Shown here piece by piece: positions 40,401 to 50,135 of a stretch of DNA of 64,000 bases (positions are counted from its first letter, which is position 1; every line of letters starts with the position of its first letter). Source of the stretch: Acanthochromis polyacanthus (taxonomy: Eukaryota; Chordata; Actinopteri; Pomacentridae); contig NC_067118.1 of the NCBI RefSeq assembly GCF_021347895.1, positions 14,918,011-14,982,010 on the forward strand, read 5' to 3'. The notes below the pieces were generated by a model, which saw only the letters and a program-made list of their open reading frames with translations, had not been told where the DNA came from and did no database searches. The position numbers were made by a program, and so were the translations under genes.

Positions 40401-40863
40401 GGGTGTTTATGCTCCACCAGGTTCCCCACTGGTGAAGAACCTAACCAATGCTATCCTCCAGCTCAGTGAGTCAGGTGAACTAACGTACCTGCGGGACAAA
40501 TGGTGGGCCAGCAGCTGCGTGAGCGCTGATGGGGCTCATGTCTCGGAGGCCCTGCTGCCCTATGACCTTCGTGGTCTCTTCCTCCTCCTGGGACTGGGAC
40601 TGGGTGTTGGGCTCCTGCTGGCGCTGCTAGAGCTCCTATCCAGGGCCCGTCATCAGGCGAAGGATGGCAAGGTAGGGCAGAGTATCACATGGTGTAATTA
40701 TGTCATTAAGTATTTTATTCTTATTTTTTCTAGTTCTTCGTAAATTTTGTCTGTTCTTTTACAGAAATCCTGTTGCTCAGTGCTGACGTCAGAGCTGAAC
40801 CAGAGGTTTGGCAGCAGAGGAGAGAGCACCGAGCAAGACAGCTCTGACAAAAGCAAAGCTTAA
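30615..40863 (+). CDS. Kainate-binding-protein-like ionotropic glutamate receptor
   Basis: Membrane glutamate/kainate-binding receptor, short form. Coding exons are 30615-30678, 33747-33778, 34925-35104, 35914-36137, 38965-39062, 39562-39779, 39894-40113, 40421-40671 and 40765-40863; all phases match and give 461 aa plus TAA. Order: signal peptide (about 1-22), S1 (26-140) with PLTLTAVRE, whose P100, T102 and R107 match the agonist-binding residues of AMPA receptors; M1 (about 146-163), pore loop (183-205), M3 (213-236), S2 with GST (265-267) and E313, paired Cys in YCKL and WWASSC, and M4 near 410. There is no amino-terminal domain: the mature protein starts directly at ELSITTIKQEPYTM. Length and layout match kainate-binding proteins of fish, frog and chick. 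M3 reads CYFGNFHSM where conducting receptors have SYTANLAAF. One junction (39779/39780) appears to be a GC-AG intron. Confidence 0.92.
30679..33746 (+). other. First large intron of the receptor gene
   Basis: No repeat or exon recognised. A GC-richer patch at 32690-33220 contains a 137-codon minus-strand frame without domain features; I do not call it a gene. Confidence 0.5.
33747..33778 (+). CDS. KBP exon 2: start of S1
   Basis: This is a 32-nt exon encoding DAKELSITTIK. It replaces the whole amino-terminal domain of long receptors. Acceptor ttctag and donor AAG/gtattc; phases fit both neighbours. It is too short to find without the flanking exons. Confidence 0.82.
33779..34924 (+). other. 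Receptor intron with TA repeat
   Basis: AT-rich; contains only the (TA)n tract at 34421-34462. Confidence 0.55.
34421..34462. repeat. (TA)n microsatellite
   Basis: Twenty-one uninterrupted TA units read directly. Confidence 0.95.
34925..35104 (+). CDS. KBP exon 3: S1
   Basis: This is 180 nt, encoding QEPYTMSKGSELEGYCIDLI and LVKDNRYGSIDSSGNWNGMI, the standard S1 half of the ligand-binding core. Donor GGG/gtaagt. Confidence 0.96.
35317..35415 (+). mobile_element. SINE head fragment
   Basis: GGGCTACATGGTGGTGTGG then TGGTTACCACTTTCACC and CCAGTTCATGTCCTGGCC follow the tRNA-like A-box and B-box order of a fish SINE; the same family's body is at 37850-38135 and a longer copy at 41468-41785. Confidence 0.55.
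35565..35770 (+). mobile_element. SINE-like element, second family
   Basis: GGCTATGGGCTACTGATC and AGGTCAAATCCCAGCATTG give A- and B-like boxes, followed by a CATTGGGCAAGACCTTTAAC body seen in dispersed fish SINEs. Lies about 150 nt before receptor exon 4. Confidence 0.5.
35914..36137 (+). CDS. KBP exon 4: S1 end and M1
   Basis: This is 224 nt, encoding EADLAVAPLTLTAVREQFVD (agonist carboxylate contact R107) and M1 (WIGVLIAFLLTGLCIYLVG). Donor AG/gtaagt, phase 2. Confidence 0.97.
37850..38135 (+). mobile_element. SINE body, plus orientation
   Basis: Shares long matches (CATGCTGAGGTTAATTGGTT, GACTGGCGACCTGTCC, GTCAGCTGGGATAGGCTCC) with the minus-strand copy at 41468-41785 and ends GAATGGATTGATGGATG, a short simple-repeat tail. 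Confidence 0.7.
38394..38742. mobile_element. TA-flanked MITE, Tc1/mariner type
   Basis: This is 349 bp between TA dinucleotides (38392-38393, 38743-38744). The termini are inverted: TTCAAAAGTTTGGGGTCAC at the left against CTCAAAAGTTTGGGGTCAC on the opposite strand. No coding frame. A second copy lies at 63249-63527 on the other strand. Confidence 0.8.
38965..39062 (+). CDS. KBP exon 5: pore loop
   Basis: This is 98 nt, encoding ISPTEWAEPDTDEHSFTLLH and SFWYITGALTLQ. The Q/R-site position is Leu198 by alignment of GALTLQG with GALMQQG. Confidence 0.95.
39562..39779 (+). CDS. KBP exon 6: M3 and start of S2
   Basis: This is 218 nt, encoding AGPHPKALSGRVVSAIWWIF, M3, and S2 with IDYGTVEAGSTMLFFK. 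The exon has to end at AAG before gcatga for the frame to continue, which makes a GC donor. Confidence 0.93.
39894..40113 (+). CDS. KBP exon 7: S2
   Basis: This is 220 nt, encoding NSNNPVYRRIYERMERKKSY and NFAFIGEAVSLDLAVARYC, containing the Glu (E313) that binds the agonist amino group in this family. Donor G/gtgagt. Confidence 0.96.
40421..40671 (+). CDS. KBP exon 8: S2 end and M4
   Basis: This is 251 nt, encoding SPLVKNLTNAILQLSESGEL and WWASSC, then M4 as a Gly/Leu-rich segment (GLFLLLGLGLGVGLLLALL). Donor AAG/gtaggg. Confidence 0.94.
40765..40863 (+). CDS. KBP exon 9: cytoplasmic tail
   Basis: This is 99 nt, encoding KSCCSVLTSELNQRFGSRGE and a Ser/Asp/Lys-rich end, then TAA. The tail is short (about 32 residues), as in kainate-binding proteins. 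Confidence 0.9.
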   Translation, partial: KSCCSVLTSELNQRFGSRGESTEQDSSDKSKA

Positions 40864-41222
40864 AGGAAATATTTACATGTCAGGATTTGTGAAGATAGTG
40901 TCAGTGAAAAGAATAAGCTGAAAGCCTCTGTCCTCTTCATCAATCACACCGACTTTCCGCATTTCTATACTAGCAGCCATGTATTGCGTTGTTGTTTAAT
41001 GTGTTTTTTATTCTTTCAGAAAAGCTCTGTAACCATGTATAGCACCTTACAGCAACAGTATATTAAGAATCCAAGGAATGTAGATCGTCATACTTGTAAT
41101 ACTAATCACTGAGCTTTGTTTACTGGTTGGTGTTGTATGTTCTCGTATATCCACTCCTGAATAACATACACTGTACTTGAGCTACAATGGTTTTAACAGT
41201 TTTCATTTGCTTGTATATTCCA

Positions 41223-41228
41223 AATAAA
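41223..41228 (+). terminator. Polyadenylation signal of the receptor gene
   Basis: AATAAA lies 360 nt after the stop codon and is followed by a T-rich tract, giving a 3' UTR of about 380 nt (40864-41245). Confidence 0.65.
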
Positions 41229-41467
41229 TTTGCCAATACTGCACCTGTTCTCTTTTTTAGGATACAATTTTTTTTTCAAAGTTCATTGTGGAAATTCGGT
41301 TCTGACTACATCTTTGCAACAGAGCAAGATAAGACAAGCAATGTCTAAAAGTAAAAAGCAGTAAGATATAAGTACAATAAATTACTGAAATAAAATAAGT
41401 CAGCAAAAATAAGGCTAGAATAGAACAGTAAAAGTAATCATGGCAATTATACTGGGGTAATGAATAA

Positions 41468-41785
41468 TTTCATACTTCCATCCATTCTCTATACACCGCC
41501 TGATCCTCATTAAGGTCGTTAGGAGGCTGGAGTCTATCCCAGCTGACATAGAGCGAAGGCAGGGGACATCCTGGACAGGTCATCAGTCCATCACAAGGCT
41601 ACATATGCAGACAAACAATCACACTCACATTCCCGCCTACGGACAATTTAGAATAATCAATTAACCTCAGCATATTTTTGGATGGTGGGAGGAAGCCGGA
41701 GTATCCAGAGAAATCCCACGCATGCACAAGGCGAACATGCTGCAAGACGAAAGTGCTAACCACCAAGCCACTGTACAGCCCCTAA
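41468..41785 (-). mobile_element. tRNA-derived SINE, minus orientation, near full length
   Basis: Reading the minus strand: GGGGCTGTACAGTGGCTTGG head, TGGTTAGCACTTTCGTC, then the body shared with 37850-38135 and an AGAGAATGGATGGA end. The most complete copy of this family in the window. Confidence 0.7.
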
Positions 41786-41799
41786 TGTCATACATGATA

Positions 41800-42300
41800 A
41801 TGAAATAAAAATTAAATATGGCACATATTGACAATCCTGTACATTAAGGTGAAATTTGCAAATGAAAATGGAATTACACGTGATAATGAACAATTATAAC
41901 TGAGAAATGAAAATGTGAAATATTGCACGTTGCATACTGCACGTGAAATGAAAGACTGAACATGATACAGAAACAAATACTGCACTGTAACTATTGAGAA
42001 GCAATATTTAATTATTGTTTAGATCTACGTGTCCAATGTTTTAGCTTTCATTTCTGCAGAAGGTAAAATTCTACAGTTTGATGGCCACAGATAGGAAAGT
42101 ATTCTGTGCTGTCTTTCAGTGGTCTCAGTCCACGTCTGAAGCTGCTCTGATGTGATAACAGTGTAGCGTAGAATGGATGACAGGTTTTGTTGATAATACT
42201 GAGTAGTGTCCTCAGCATCCTCCTCTCTGACACCTCCACCACAGACTCCAGCTCCACTACCAGAACAGAACAGACTCAACAAGCTGTTGAGCAAAACTGT
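41800..42300 (-). mobile_element. LINE 3' fragment, Rex1-like
   Basis: Minus-strand frame 42048-42257 gives ESVVEVSERRMLRTLLSIIN and HQSSFRRGLRPLKDST, resembling the C-terminal end of Rex1/Babar-type reverse transcriptases. No catalytic part remains. Family assignment is from memory. Confidence 0.45.
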
Positions 42301-45300
42301 GAAAAATTCTGGTGTTTGCAGATCATTTCATGACCTTGTTCATGTAATTTGAAATCATAGCACTCAGCCTTGTTTCAGTGATCACAGCTTTTCTTACGTG
42401 TGTCAGTGATTATATATGTATTCAATTTTGAATGTTGCCCAACCTGGTGCCCAGTGTGGCTTAATTATGGGTTGGTCCACAAATGAACTGCTTAAAATAA
42501 AACAAGATGTAGTAATGTTTAAAAGTCACTAGTGTGACTATTTGAGAAATTATCTGTGGATATTAAAATCACTGCAAACAACCAATATACCATATTTCGA
42601 AACACAAAATTCTGGGAATTTTGCTTTCAAAAAATACTGATTGTTTAGGATCATATAAAAAACCAAACAAGATCAGGTGGAGATTGCCTAGTTTAAAGCT
42701 GGTAAGACACTCACAAAGCCACCACCATGACAGTTATTATCATAGTGAGCAGGGGATAGTGCAGCAAGCTGGCAGTGATTCTGGTAAATAAGATAAATCT
42801 TTTTTTTATGTAAGTTATTCGGACACTTCAAGTTAAAAAAAAAAAGCCATTTTAAGCACAATTTAGCAAGAAGCCATAACCGATGGGGAATCAGTGGCTA
42901 CTGGTTGGACAGTGGTAATGTTTATGCGCTGAAGATTGTCTATTAACCTGCTTAAAGGAGCAAAGTGGACAAGTCGTGTTCTTGATGGGGCCATGAATGG
43001 GTTAAAAATTTGTGTAGTAGAGGACAACAGAGTGTGGAAACTCTCCTCTACAGTAGCAGTTGCCTAAGTCTGTATATTGTAGATTTACAGCTGGAAAGAC
43101 CTGGAGAATTAATAACAATCACTGAATACAGAAACTGATTCAGTCTTTCTGCTTTGTCGGCCTCACCTTTCGTTGTAATGCTTGTTGTGTACCCGTATGA
43201 CCACTTGGAGGTGCTATAGGATTTCTATTAGTGTAAAGCTAAATGGGTTTGACTTGGGTTTTCTTCACTGACTTGTACTGTGGGGCAATGAACTGCAACT
43301 CAGTATGCATCAAGTGGACTCCCAGCAGCATTTTTAGATTTAATAAATCATTCTGCTTAACATTCAGACAAAAGTAAGATGATCTGCAAATGAGCTGTAG
43401 AGCTAATGTTATTCACTAGTTGCTGCAAAGCTCATGTTGTAGTAAATAAAAGCAAAGGTGAACTTAATGAACATTAATGCAAAACAGGAGAGTGTGCAGG
43501 GCCCCCACCCCTGGGGGCCCCAAAGGCCCCTGATTCATATGTCAGTTTCTTTGTGGAAGTTTGATTAATTTAAGATCCATTTGGAAATATGCGCTGCTGG
43601 TGTTAGGCAGATCCTGCATTATACATGGTGCATAATCAGCTGGAAAAAATATGAAATGAAAAACACATTGTTAAAGAAATTATATCCATTGTACAAAGAT
43701 CACTGCTTGCTAGATTAAGGCTTGCTGGAGTGACTTAACAATGGTGCTAAATTCTGATTTAAGGTTTCCTCTCAAATATTTTCTATATCAAGGGTCTGTT
43801 CTTGATAATTGGATTAAGTCAAATAATGGGAGTGTGAACATATTTTTCCTAGTTTATAACAAAGAATATCTGGTAACACTAACACATATTCTATGGAATT
43901 TCTTGTAGGAATTCCTCGCAATTTCCTAAAAAACACTGTTAAAGGGATATTTTCAAGAAACCTCTACACAGTTTAGGATTCACTGTAAAAGAAAGGGAGT
44001 GCTGGTGAGTTGTTGTTGCTCCCTGCTTGTAAAGTTTTGAAGGAAAAAAATAACAAAGTTTGTATTTAAAAATAATCCTTAAACGAACATCAGTATCATC
44101 AGTTTGTGAACAAATATAATAACTGACAATCTGTACAGTAGAAGTCTGGTATGCAAAAATTGTAGTAGAGATCCATTTGTAAGTAACCAAGAAATGAGTG
44201 GCTGAAATTTAAGAGCAAAACTTTCATTTAAAAAAACAAAACAAAGTTTGTTTTGTGAGTTCATCGATAAAAATGCAATTCAACCAACAAGCAGCATAAA
44301 CATCAGCTAAATGGATATTCAGAGATTGAGCTGATCTATAAAGTATCACAGCTCAAAATCCCCCCAAAAATTAAGAACAGGAAATTCTGAAGGTTAGTTT
44401 GTTAACCATTATTAATTTGCATACAACAGAATCTTATAATTTTCTGCTTAATGCTTAATAAATTCCAATGTCAGCACTGTAGAACTGTGGTTAATGGAAA
44501 ACAATAGTTGGACTTTTGCATTTCTGAAACAGTGTTTACAAGGATTACCACTTTCTCTCTATGCATGAGGTCAGTTTCGTAATGTGCAGGATGTAATTGT
44601 TCAGTAATAGAAGTGCTGCGTTTTTTCCTAAGGACCACACGAATAAGAGTGCTGTGTTATGTTGATATGTGTACTATTGTTTTTCTTACTGTTTTTTTTA
44701 CAATAATTTGTTATGGGTGGTGGGATGCTGGACCCCTACTTTATAAGCTTGTAGCTTCTTTAGGGTGTCCATTTTCACAATGTAAAAACTGACAAGACTC
44801 CATTGATCTCAAAGTGGAATATTGACTTGTTTAACATTGTGAAACAAACAATAAACAATAAACAAGAGCATACATTTAATAAATGTATATGATGCAGACC
44901 ATAGTTTTGGTTAAGGAGCACCTTTTATTACATATGAACATTCTATAGACGTTGGAGTCCAAACAGTTTCTCGTGTAACTTCATTTCTGGAGTTCCTTTA
45001 TAATGAACACCAAATTATGTACTTCACAATGGTATCTTTGTATTTTACAGCTAAACATGAAGTAGTTTTAGGACATTATGACGAAAGTTTACAGTACATT
45101 GGTTTAAAAATGCAGGATCCAAACAATAAAGATACTGTGAGTTTGTCATTTAAAAGGCCTGTTTAATTCTGTTTAATTGACGATGATGGCACTTAATATC
45201 AGTTAAAAGTAAGGTTTTATTAAAAAAACAAAAAAAACAGCTGCTCTGTTCAGTATGTGAATGTAGCTTTTGGACACTGAAACTAAGAGCTAAATTGGTC

Positions 45301-47102
45301 AAAAAACTATAAAATAAGAAAAATCATGGCCTTGGCAAGTCTCCACAAATGTCTATAAGAAAATGGGCCAGGCCTACAAAAAAAAAAAAAAATAGAGTAC
45401 ACTAGATCTATTGTATTATCTAATCCTGAATAATTTTTCCTCACATGAAAGGGATATTGTGTTTTTTCTTTTTTTGTCTAACCCAATAACGCACAGGAAA
45501 CCAAACTTTTTATCCATGTGAATTTACTGTTGGTACTTCACCCGAAGGAGATGAATCTCTGTCTGCTCTGCAAGCTAAAAAGGGAAGAAATGTGTGTTTG
45601 AATCATAGACTGTACATAGGCCTACAGTTGAGGGTTTGAATGAGCTTTGAGTCACCAAATTCTCAGAAGTTCCAGATGTTAATATTTTTGTGCTCGCAGT
45701 GTGCAGTTACAGTAAATATGATTATACAGTATTTACTGGTAAAAAATGTCCTCTGGCTGTGTGAAATGACCAGCACTTGAACCTGCTAATCAGCTTCAGG
45801 ACGCATTGATTTAGCGGCGGCAGGAGAATCTGATGGCTGAGGCTGAGCAGGTGGGGGGTAGAGGCATGAGAGACCCAGAGACGTGGAGGAGGAAAAAGCA
45901 GTATTGATTCGGTGGCAGTCAGCTCTTGACAGCTGCGCTAAGCTAGCACGTATTCTCCTCTTAGCCACAGTCTGCGGTCTGCTTAGCTGACAAGGAAGTA
46001 CCTAAGCAGATTAAGCTGTAAATCCCACAGATTTCCTGCCCAATTATTTTTTTCTATCAGAAGATCGAAAAGTGCCTTATCAGAGTTAACACCAATGGCA
46101 CTGTGGTTACCTGCAGTTTATTATACTGTACTTGATTCAGAACAGCATTTAAATTGTTGACCTAAGCAGTGTTTAGGATATGGTAATGATTTCAAGGTGA
46201 CTGTTATCTGTAACCACAGAATATGAGAGAATGTCCAGGAGCTGATGATTAGAAACAGTCTGCTTGGGGGCTCCAAAGTAAGTAAGCTACAAGAGAAGCA
46301 ATATTTAGGGCCCCTTAAAATTGTTTTCTATCTTGAAATTTGCTCCCCTGCACCAGATTAATGTTGAGAATAAGATGTTAACAGTGTGTTATTTAGTCCC
46401 TGAAATCTTGGCTAATATGGCTGCCTAATAATTGCTCAGGGCAAAATATAAGATTTGACACTGGGAGTTTTGCCTCACAGCAGTATCTGTTCCCAATCAA
46501 CCAATTTAATAAGCACTTAATTAGTGAAAAATATCTAGGGTCCTATGTTATGTCGTTAGGCTTACTTCTAGTTCTTACTTGTGGAAATGTACCATCATTC
46601 ATGTTATTTGTTCCTCAAGTATCGTAAGGAAACCAACTGGTAAAAAGGAGACACTTATTTACAGCTGATTTAAATCCAAAACTCTGAACATGACCAGATC
46701 CAGACTAGATTAGTTACCATGGTGATCTAGCAGGTTAATAGACACTCATCCTTGTGATACTGAAAACTCTGACTTTGGGCTCAGCGTACCTGCTAACACA
46801 CTAATCTAGCTTCGTAGTCCAGTCCCCTGTTTTAGTCTGCCAGTGAGAGCAATACAAAGAGCATGGAGCTCTCCCCTCAGACCAGTTGTGTCATTAAAGT
46901 CCCACTTGACATGCTTGATCGTATGCTAGAAAAAGGGTGTATTGTGTACTTTGCTCTTGTGTCCATTTTCCTAATTACCTCTTCCTGGCAGTTATGGTGG
47001 TTTGTTTTCATTCTTGGCCATTTTGGTCTGCTTTCTTTCTGATCTATTCTGGATTTTGAGGCTGACACTTGTCTATATACTCACTATGTAAAAGCCTTAT
47101 CA

Positions 47103-47245
47103 TGGGTGACAAGATAGCTTTGCTGGTTGAACTGGTGACCCATAAACAGAGGCTATAGTCTCTGACACAGTAGTCATGGGTTTGAATCCAGCCCAGCCCT
47201 CTCTCCACTGTCCTACATAATAAATGCAAAAAGGCCAAAAAAAAC
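47103..47245 (+). mobile_element. tRNA-derived SINE
   Basis: GATAGCTTTGCTGGTTGAAC (A-like box) and GGGTTTGAATCCAGCCC (B-like box) are followed by a short tail and an A-rich end. A related minus-strand copy is at 48700-48850. Confidence 0.6.
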
Positions 47246-48699
47246 CTTATCATGATATGCTGATTAATATCTATGTCTGAAATTGAATTTTTAAAAAAGT
47301 ATACAATATTTTCTTAACAGAACAGTGTCCTCATTGATCAACAGAGGAAACATAAATGAATCTGCTGTCTGCACATGCCGTGAAGGCAACCTAGTTAAAC
47401 TGAATGAAGTGAGGGACAAGGAACAATAGTGTATTAAAAACAACAACAAAAAAGATTCATATAATTTGGGTCCAGCTCAGGAGTTTTATTGTGTCAGCTG
47501 TGAAATTTCTTGGATTTCTAATCCAGAACTTAATTCATTACAATATATGAAAAAAGGGAGATGGGGGCTTTTATATTCTGTACTGTGCTAAAGACATCTT
47601 AGATTAATAAATTTCTGAAGCAGGACAATGAGCTTAAACACACAGCTAGGTTCATAGAACTATCTTCAGTCAAAAGAACAACAATGTAAAGGAAAGACTG
47701 GAATCAATCCAGACTCTCAGATACTTAAACAGGAAAGGGGTATGACCTCTTGGAAAATGTCATCAGCATCAGAAGATCCAGTGAAGATCGGTGCACAGAT
47801 GTGTAGGAAATATAGGAGTTTTTAGACCTACAAGCTAGTTTAAAGCCATTATACTGTTCTATCCACCTCTGCAGAGTGATATAATCCTAAAACAGAGACT
47901 GATCGAGACACTAAAGCCCCACAGCCTGATTGACCGATTCGGACTGCAGGGTTGCAGCTGAAGCACTGAAACTGTCTTACAGCCAGAAGAATACAGCTAG
48001 AAGAATACAGCTAAGCAACATGGACATTTAATAGAATATACAGTTGTAATTATATTAAGATCTACTCATGCCACAGTTTGGCAGTGATATAATTAAGCCT
48101 GTCAACATTCACACAGTCTGAAATTTTTTGCACTTCACACTGCAGCTGTGTTTAAGTCTGTACAATGAGTTTAAAATCTTTCTCAACTACTTGCTCTTTG
48201 TAAAATATATCCCTCTAGTGCCCATAGACATGTCCATGTCTGTGATTGGTCACCTGTTTCCAACTAACAAAAACATGCCCTGGGTATGTTGAACTTGCAT
48301 GATAGTCCAAGCCCTAATTCCAGACCAGGACAGCCCATTGAACATGTTTATTAAAGTCCTTCTTAGCCGAGCGCTAAGAGAGCATATTCAACTGTGATTT
48401 ACAATAAACAAGCAGTTGACTCTTCCTCCCAGCATATATGAATTGACTTTAAAAATATATATATAGTTCTTCCAGACTTTGCATCATCACATGACAAATG
48501 CAGTGATGAACAATGCTGTAGGTGTGTAACTGTCCCAATGCAAAGCAATTGTTACACCTCAGTCACTCAATCTTTACTTATTGTCTATGGTCCTGACCGA
48601 CTTGCCTCTTAATAATATTAATCAGCATTAGGATCACTATATAACTGGAAAACCTGAACTGAGTGTGTTGTTTCAAAACGCAAACTATAAAAGTACTCA

Positions 48700-48850
48700 G
48701 AGAGTGCAGACCTCCGCCAAGGATAGAGAGGAAAACAGGAAACCCATGCAGTAAAGGATCATGAGCTGGAATTGAACCTGTGTCTCTGACACAGTTCTGT
48801 TTATGAATCACCTTCTTAACCAGTTGAGCTATCTGGACACCTAGCTCCAA
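48700..48850 (-). mobile_element. tRNA-derived SINE, minus orientation
   Basis: On the minus strand: GATAGCTCAACTGGTTAAG and ACAGGTTCAATTCCAGCTC, the A- and B-box layout. Same general family as 47103-47245. CCTCCGCCAAGG next to it belongs to the neighbouring LINE tail. Confidence 0.55.
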
Positions 48851-49067
48851 TTTGTTGGACGACATACTAACCTATGATGTTTTTGTCATATTTTGGACCA
48901 CATACTAAATAATAATAAAATATACTAAAAAATTCAAAGTGATCCAGAATCCAGGATCCTTTCCGGATTGCCACCAAAATTAAATCAGCTCTTCCTCTTA
49001 CCATAGTCTACATCCCCTCAAAATTTCATCTGAATGTGAGCAGGCGTTTTTGAGTTATCTTGCTAAC

Positions 49068-49095
49068 AGACAGACAGACAGACAGACGGACGGAC
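49068..49095. repeat. (GACA)n microsatellite
   Basis: About six GACA units, then CGGACGGACA; typical internal repeat of the surrounding LINE tail. Confidence 0.85.
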
Positions 49096-49116
49096 ACACA
49101 AACGCTGGGTGTCACA

Positions 49117-49640
49117 CATAGACTGTATATATAATGGACGTAGCATCTGGCTCCAGAATTGAAGCCAACCCGGAAGTGTCAAAAACTTGCAATATCCCGC
49201 CGTCCGCTAGGGTTGACTCCAAAAAGCTTTTGCTCCATAGACCCCAATTCATTTTTGGAAAAAATAAAATTTGATAGACTGATTTTCTACAGCTCAAGAT
49301 TTTTTTCCTGTTAGTTTTCATGGTCAAAATGAGAGATCAGATGGCCGATCTTAAAATAAATCAATACTGAATTTTAAATAAATCGTTAAAGTTGGCGGAG
49401 CCAGGGGGCGTGGCTATACTTGATAGACAGCAACAGAAGCCTCTGCGGTAAAACGTGGGCGGGATAAGAGAGTTCTCAGCCAATCCTGCCCCTAGTTGCT
49501 CTCCGGTCCAGTCTGTTTGATGACGCTTTTTACGTCACTGGCTCCAAAAAATCCAAAACGGCGACCAGGAAGTAGCAAAATCCGGGCTTCATTTTCTCGC
49601 CGTTGAAACCAACGGGTGACGTCACGGTTAGCTGACGCCT
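49117..49640. mobile_element. 524-bp insertion with 9-bp direct repeats
   Basis: Bounded by GGTGTCACA at 49108-49116 and again at 49641-49649. Starts CATAGACTGTATATATAATG. No clear inverted ends were found, so it could be a truncated MITE or a retroposed element. No coding capacity. Confidence 0.65.
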
Positions 49641-49855
49641 GGTGTCACATAACCTCTTTGGCGGAGATAATTAATAAATGATGTTCACTCATGGAGAGAA
49701 AGTGTTTCTCCCTGTCAGATAACATGTTCAGGGTATGACTAGACTTTGATGGAATTACTTGAAAATGATTATTATTCAACTTTAAAATAGTAAAGGAATG
49801 AAAAGAACAAGAATGCATTTCTTTATTTCTCAGAAGTGGCCTAGATTTCTCTCCA

Positions 49856-50135
49856 CTCACTCTCTTCCTGCGACGTAGACCTGTCGATGCAATCAGATTT
49901 AGAAATTCTAATGGGGTGTCACCACTTTGAACTGTGGGCTTGAAGAGCTTTGAGTCTGGCGCTCCCTTGGAAATGCCAGGCGAAGTCTGCACATTGATCC
50001 CTCTGAATTTGTTTGGCTTTGACAGTCTAGTTCTTTCTACTCTTTCCCTTTGCTCCATTCATTTTCTCGCTGCTTGGCGCATTCTCTTTCTTCTTCTCCT
50101 CCTCCTGCAGCTCTCGTTTTTCACTCTGTTTAATA
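49856..50135 (-). pseudogene. Exon-like block with in-frame stop, unrecognised
   Basis: On the minus strand an acceptor-like CTTCTCCTAG is followed by a charged stretch, then a TGA, then MEQRERVERTRLSKPNKFRG and FKPTVQSGDTPLEFLNLIAS, ending at donor-like AAGAGA/gtgagt. The amino-acid pattern (basic, then SKPNKFRG and TPLEFLNLIASTG) looks like conserved coding sequence rather than chance. The TGA and probable indels before it suggest a pseudogene or a detached exon. I do not recognise the parent gene. Confidence 0.4.

Larger units (their letters stand above)
48930..49675 (+). mobile_element. LINE tail fragment interrupted by another insertion
   Basis: GATCCAGAATCCAGGATCC, CCTCAAAATTTCATCTGAA and a (GACA)n tract precede AACGCTGGGTGTCACA, and TAACCTCTTTGGCGGAG resumes after 49640. 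This resembles the 3' tail of an RTE-type fish LINE split by a 524-bp insert. Confidence 0.5.

Noticed and set aside
43499..43520. GC hairpin GGGCCCCCA with TGGGGGCCC
   Set aside because: Probably a small scar of a repeat; too short and isolated to assign a role.
47103..48850. tRNA-like sequences
   Set aside because: A- and B-like boxes are present but the acceptor and anticodon stems do not pair and SINE-type tails follow, so they are SINE heads, not tRNA genes.
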